Under the pieces are notes generated by a model. The model made no database searches. It was not told the DNA's origin and saw only the letters and a list, made by a program, of their open reading frames with translations. 5,671 nt of DNA. Source: Bacteroidia bacterium. Its GTDB lineage: Bacteria > Bacteroidota > Bacteroidia > Bacteroidales > BM520. This document shows, piece after piece, positions 4,085 through 5,671 of this stretch (positions are counted from its first letter, which is position 1; each line of letters starts with the position of its first letter). The DNA lies in the NCBI GenBank assembly GCA_009930445.1, contig RZYD01000162.1:1-5671 (forward strand), given 5' to 3'. A program made the translations under genes and the position numbers.

Positions 4085-4348
4085 CTACTTATGAGAAGCA
4101 ACCCAATCGTTGACCATATTCCATTTATAGCGCAAACACTCAATCATAAAATCTTGTTCATTGTTGGAAAGGCCCAGCTCCGTTCCAACACGAGAAACCG
4201 CTTCAGCCTTTGAAATGGTATAACCTGCTCCGCCCTCCCATGACTTATCATGGATCTCCATGGAAAGCTTAAAGGCTTTAGCATAAAGCTTAATTTTTTC
4301 TGCTGGAATATAATCTTCTAAAAGAGTGACAATGGTCGAGAAATTCAT
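4085..4348 (-). CDS. 87-residue helical protein of unknown function, first gene of an operon
   Basis: I do not recognise this protein. It appears all-helical: about residues 3-32, then a glycine-rich turn (SWEGGAGYT, 36-44), then about 46-60 and 62-84. The segment SKAEAVSRVGTELGLSNNEQ could form a helix-turn-helix-like pair but lacks a clear recognition helix pattern, so DNA binding is not claimed. It ends WVASHK. The start is ATG at 4348 with AGGAGG four bases upstream. Its stop is 8 bases from the start of the zinc-ribbon-like gene 3780-4076, so translation is probably coupled. A promoter whose -35 box overlaps a 16-bp palindrome (4388-4403) precedes it, suggesting that the operon is repressed by a dimeric regulator. 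Confidence 0.87.
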   Translation of the reverse strand: MNFSTIVTLLEDYIPAEKIKLYAKAFKLSMEIHDKSWEGGAGYTISKAEAVSRVGTELGLSNNEQDFMIECLRYKWNMVNDWVASHK

Positions 4349-4365
4349 ATAGCCTCCTGAATAAA

Positions 4366-4394
4366 ATGATAGTTTGTAGATGTATGATTCGGAA
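4366..4394 (-). promoter_or_regulatory. promoter of operon 4348-3780
   Basis: On the minus strand TTCCGA (complement of 4389-4394), 17 bases, then TATCAT (complement of 4366-4371). The -35 box lies within the palindrome at 4388-4403. Box matches are moderate; spacing and position before the ribosome binding site support it. Confidence 0.5.
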
Positions 4395-4403
4395 ATTTCC
4401 GAA
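4388..4403. promoter_or_regulatory. 16-bp perfect palindrome, candidate operator
   Basis: TTCGGAAATTTCCGAA is a perfect 16-bp palindrome covering the predicted -35 box of the operon. Its right half (4396-4403) is also the outer end of a longer hairpin (4396-4446), so the same eight bases can pair in two ways, once as an operator half and once as part of a stem. Confidence 0.6.
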
Positions 4404-4446
4404 GATTATTCTGGTAATATAATATCAACAGAATAATCTTCGGAAA
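4396..4446 (-). terminator. 18-bp stem-loop after gene 4456-4761
   Basis: Perfect 18-bp arms (4396-4413 and 4429-4446; core CCGAAGATTATTCTG) with a 15-base AT-rich loop start 9 bases after the stop of gene 4456-4761. No long T-run follows (TTTCC), so it would be a weak intrinsic terminator or an mRNA 3' stabiliser. It also separates this gene from the operon downstream. Confidence 0.6.
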
Positions 4447-4455
4447 CAGCCCTGT

Positions 4456-4761
4456 TTACAACAAACAACGCTTCACGGTTCTCTCTGCGGACAGCATATC
4501 TCCTTTGGACATATAGGAAAGAACATTCCCTGCGGCCCTCCATCCCATTCCAAAGATAATGGTCAAATGTTTTGAAGCCTCGTAACGACACATCTCAGCG
4601 AAGTCCTTGCAGTTCTCAGGAGTGTCCTGAAACAGAGCCTTTGAAGTGTGCTCAATAAACATTTCCTGGACGTTCTCCAGTGTTTCTCTGATCTTAATGT
4701 ACGACTTTGGGTTCTCTGGGTCAACGCGGACAATCAACGATGTTGTGGGAATCTGGGTCAT
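4456..4761 (-). CDS. 101-residue protein of unknown function
   Basis: I do not recognise this protein. The N-terminal 14 residues (TQIPTTSLIVRVDP) look like a strand; residues 20-48 and 49-80 look helical, with an aromatic and small-residue stretch (IIFGMGWRAAGNVLSYM, about 68-84) that is amphipathic rather than membrane-spanning. The end is basic (ERTVKRCLL). The frame is open upstream to 4875, but ATG 4761 is chosen because AAGGAG lies 7 bases before it and the promoter at 4811-4838 starts the transcript near 4804, after the upstream ATG. The leader is almost only repeats of ACAAGAA, so it should be unstructured and well translated. G+C content is higher than in the neighbouring genes. Confidence 0.87.
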   Translation of the reverse strand: MTQIPTTSLIVRVDPENPKSYIKIRETLENVQEMFIEHTSKALFQDTPENCKDFAEMCRYEASKHLTIIFGMGWRAAGNVLSYMSKGDMLSAERTVKRCLL

Positions 4762-4769
4762 GTTTTTTC

Positions 4770-4800
4770 TCCTTTTGTTTCTTGTTTCTTGTTCTTGTTT
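4770..4800 (-). promoter_or_regulatory. ACAAGAA-repeat leader of gene 4456-4761
   Basis: Between the predicted start of transcription and AAGGAG the minus strand reads as successive ACAAGAA / ACAAGAAA units with no G/C pairing potential. Gene 1447-1701 has a short version (ACAAGAAACA). Such unstructured A-rich leaders favour ribosome loading; that role is inferred. Confidence 0.5.
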
Positions 4801-4810
4801 CGTTAATAAG

Positions 4811-4838
4811 ACAATATCGAGTGTTCGATATAACGCAA
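4811..4838 (-). promoter_or_regulatory. promoter of gene 4456-4761 (shared class, copy C)
   Basis: On the minus strand TTGCGT (4833-4838), a 16-bp spacer and TATTGT (4811-4816). The spacer holds the best palindrome of the class: ATATCGA/TCGATAT around GTGT (4814-4831). It starts 18 bases after the stop of gene 4856-5089. Confidence 0.68.
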
Positions 4839-4855
4839 GAATAAATGAATAAAAC

Positions 4856-5089
4856 CTAATAAGATACATACTCATCTAAATAATATTCACCGTATTCTGT
4901 TGTGGCGATAAACAGTCTGGTGTCATCTATTCCCTTAATGCGTATTAACCTACAGTTATTAAATCTATAATCTGGGTCATATTCAAGAACTTTGCCAACT
5001 GATTGTAGGGCTTTATATGCCCTGTCTGTAATTCTAGATACTCCTGTGCTACTTTTTATTTTTTTTACTATCATATCTACCGTAAACAT
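4856..5089 (-). CDS. 77-residue protein of unknown function
   Basis: I do not recognise this protein. The first 36 residues are basic and helical-looking (MIVKKIKSSTGVSRITDRAYKALQSVGKVL). The remainder looks beta-rich and is acidic at the end (TTEYGEYYLDEYVSY), with many tyrosines. A small alpha/beta fold is plausible. The start is ATG at 5089 with AAGGAG 5-6 bases upstream. The first hairpin repeat of the array (5102-5134) lies immediately before this ribosome binding site, so its structure could affect translation. A weak promoter candidate lies at 5138-5166. No terminator is visible after the stop; promoter C follows directly. Confidence 0.83.
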   Translation of the reverse strand: MFTVDMIVKKIKSSTGVSRITDRAYKALQSVGKVLEYDPDYRFNNCRLIRIKGIDDTRLFIATTEYGEYYLDEYVSY

Positions 5090-5101
5090 AATTACTCCTT
5101 A

Positions 5102-5519
5102 TAACACTTTTCTAATAGGGGTTATTGATTAAGTCTGGAAATATGAATCTAGATGGAAATTGCCAAATACACAGCCAGACATGTATATTTTGTCTTTTGT
5201 CAAAATTAAAGGTTGAAGTGGGAAATTTATAACACTTTCCTAATAGGGTTATTCATAAAGTGGAAGAGTGGTGACTTGAGCTGCCATTGCCATATTCTCA
5301 TACAACCCAAAGCTACAATGATCTGGATGATAAATTTACCAGTGATGGTTTAAATTGATAACATTTTCCTAATAGGGATATTCATAACTGGATATTTCTT
5401 GAGGTGGGAACTTTTGTTTATATTTCTGGAAATCACATCTGTTATATGGGTTTTCCTATGGTTTGTGGCTTATGATTACTTATTGGTAACACTTTTCTAA
5501 TAGGGTTATTCATAAAGTG
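5102..5519. repeat. four hairpin repeats at 128-129 bp spacing
   Basis: About 33-bp copies begin at 5102, 5230, 5359 and 5487 (steps of 128, 129 and 128). On the plus strand the pattern is AACAYTTTYCT, AATAGGG, RTTATT or GATATT, then CATAAAGTGG. Copies 2 and 4 can form a two-part hairpin: CACTTT/AAAGTG outside, AATA/TATT inside, with three unpaired bases on each side. Copies 1 and 3 are partly decayed in the outer stem but keep the inner AATAGGG..TATT. The roughly 95 bases between copies share no overall similarity. Copy 1 lies just upstream of gene 4856-5089. Confidence 0.8.
5138..5166 (-). promoter_or_regulatory. weak promoter candidate for gene 4856-5089
   Basis: On the minus strand TTGGCA (5161-5166), 17 bases, then TATTTC (5138-5143). 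The -35 box is good and the -10 box poor. Transcription would start near 5131, just before hairpin repeat copy 1, placing that hairpin at the 5' end of the mRNA. Confidence 0.3.
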
Positions 5520-5606
5520 GGAAACTTGGGGTTGTTTGTAGGAGTATTGATGGTTGAAGTGGGAGAAAATAGGGGTTTTATGGTAAAATATATAGTAGAA
5601 GTGGGA
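5215..5606 (+). other. scattered GARGTGGGA motifs, several 42 bp apart
   Basis: GAAGTGGGA occurs at 5215-5223, 5556-5564 and 5598-5606, GAGGTGGGA at 5401-5409, AAAGTGGGA at 5514-5522 (end of hairpin copy 4) and AAAGTGGAA at 5257-5265 (end of copy 2). Steps of exactly 42 bp separate 5215/5257, 5514/5556 and 5556/5598. Four helical turns equal 42 bp, so these sites would face the same side of the DNA. Confidence 0.5.
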
Positions 5607-5630
5607 CTATATCAAGATATCTTGATATAG
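5550..5630 (+). CDS. possible 26-residue peptide on the plus strand
   Basis: ATG at 5550 is preceded by AGGAG with a 5-base gap and followed by 25 codons to TAG at 5628-5630. The peptide holds VEVG twice, because it is built on the GAAGTGGGA motif, and it ends hydrophobic. The good ribosome site is the only support; it lies in repeat DNA and overlaps the 26-bp palindrome, so chance is likely. Confidence 0.2.
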   Translation: MVEVGENRGFMVKYIVEVGLYQDILI

Positions 5631-5631
5631 T
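5606..5631. promoter_or_regulatory. 26-bp perfect palindrome, candidate operator
   Basis: Two 13-bp arms (ACTATATCAAGAT and its complement) meet without a gap. It directly abuts the last GAAGTGGGA motif and lies where a fifth hairpin repeat would fall by the 128-bp period (about 5615). There is no T-run, so it is more likely a binding site for a dimeric protein than a terminator. The 40 bases after it show nothing I can name. Confidence 0.6.
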
Positions 5632-5671
5632 GTATCGTGTTCACCCTTCGTTTTTCCCTAATTTTAAAACT

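Noticed and set aside
4406..4591. Minus-strand open frame of 61 codons
   Set aside because: It overlaps the end of gene 4456-4761 in another frame and runs through the 18-bp stem-loop, with no ribosome binding site.
5102..5519. CRISPR array
   Set aside because: Spacers of about 95 bp are far too long, the repeats differ from each other, and there is no leader or cas gene.

Overview
The window looks like an accessory stretch of a large, AT-rich bacterial mobile genome. A tailed phage or prophage is more likely than a plasmid; this is inferred from the density of tiny unknown genes, the strong Shine-Dalgarno sites (AGGAGG/GGAGG), the sigma70-like promoters and the intrinsic terminators. No structural, replication or integration gene is visible, so the host cannot be named. 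Eight convincing genes all lie on the minus strand. None has a function I can recognise; one (275-682) has a cysteine-rich pattern I associate with phage proteins.

Layout, left to right. 1-274: an AT repeat, the possible end of a plus-strand gene, and an inverted-repeat element (E1). 275-2617: five minus-strand genes (275-682, 752-1282, 1447-1701, 1775-2002, 2288-2617) separated by copies of one 32-bp hairpin-forming repeat (R1-R3), plus a truncated reading frame at 2075-2218. 2640-3250: no gene; degenerate tandem repeats built on AAAACTT/AAGTTTT palindromes, an orphan gene leader, a 28-bp palindromic terminator and repeat R4. 3333-3763: two 98-bp copies of the E element (E2, E3) bracketing what looks like a small RNA gene with its own promoter and terminator. 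3780-5089: four more minus-strand genes, two of them in one operon. 5102-5631: no convincing gene; a four-copy array of hairpin repeats with a 128-129 bp period, ending at a 26-bp perfect palindrome.

Most units are monocistronic: promoter, short leader, gene, then terminator or hairpin. Three promoters share an unusual extended form (TTGCRW, 16-bp spacer, TATTGT, with a conserved centre and, in two, a palindrome), which suggests a common regulator or polymerase preference. The 32-bp R repeat sits at unit boundaries in one orientation, and in one case a changed base pattern gives the next gene its ribosome binding site. I read the region as a shuffled set of small gene cassettes in which repeats mark the seams. 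That is inference from layout, not proof.

The candidates most worth following are the hairpin array at 5102-5631, the small RNA at about 3449-3597, the R repeats, and the E family with its invariant 46-nt loop.
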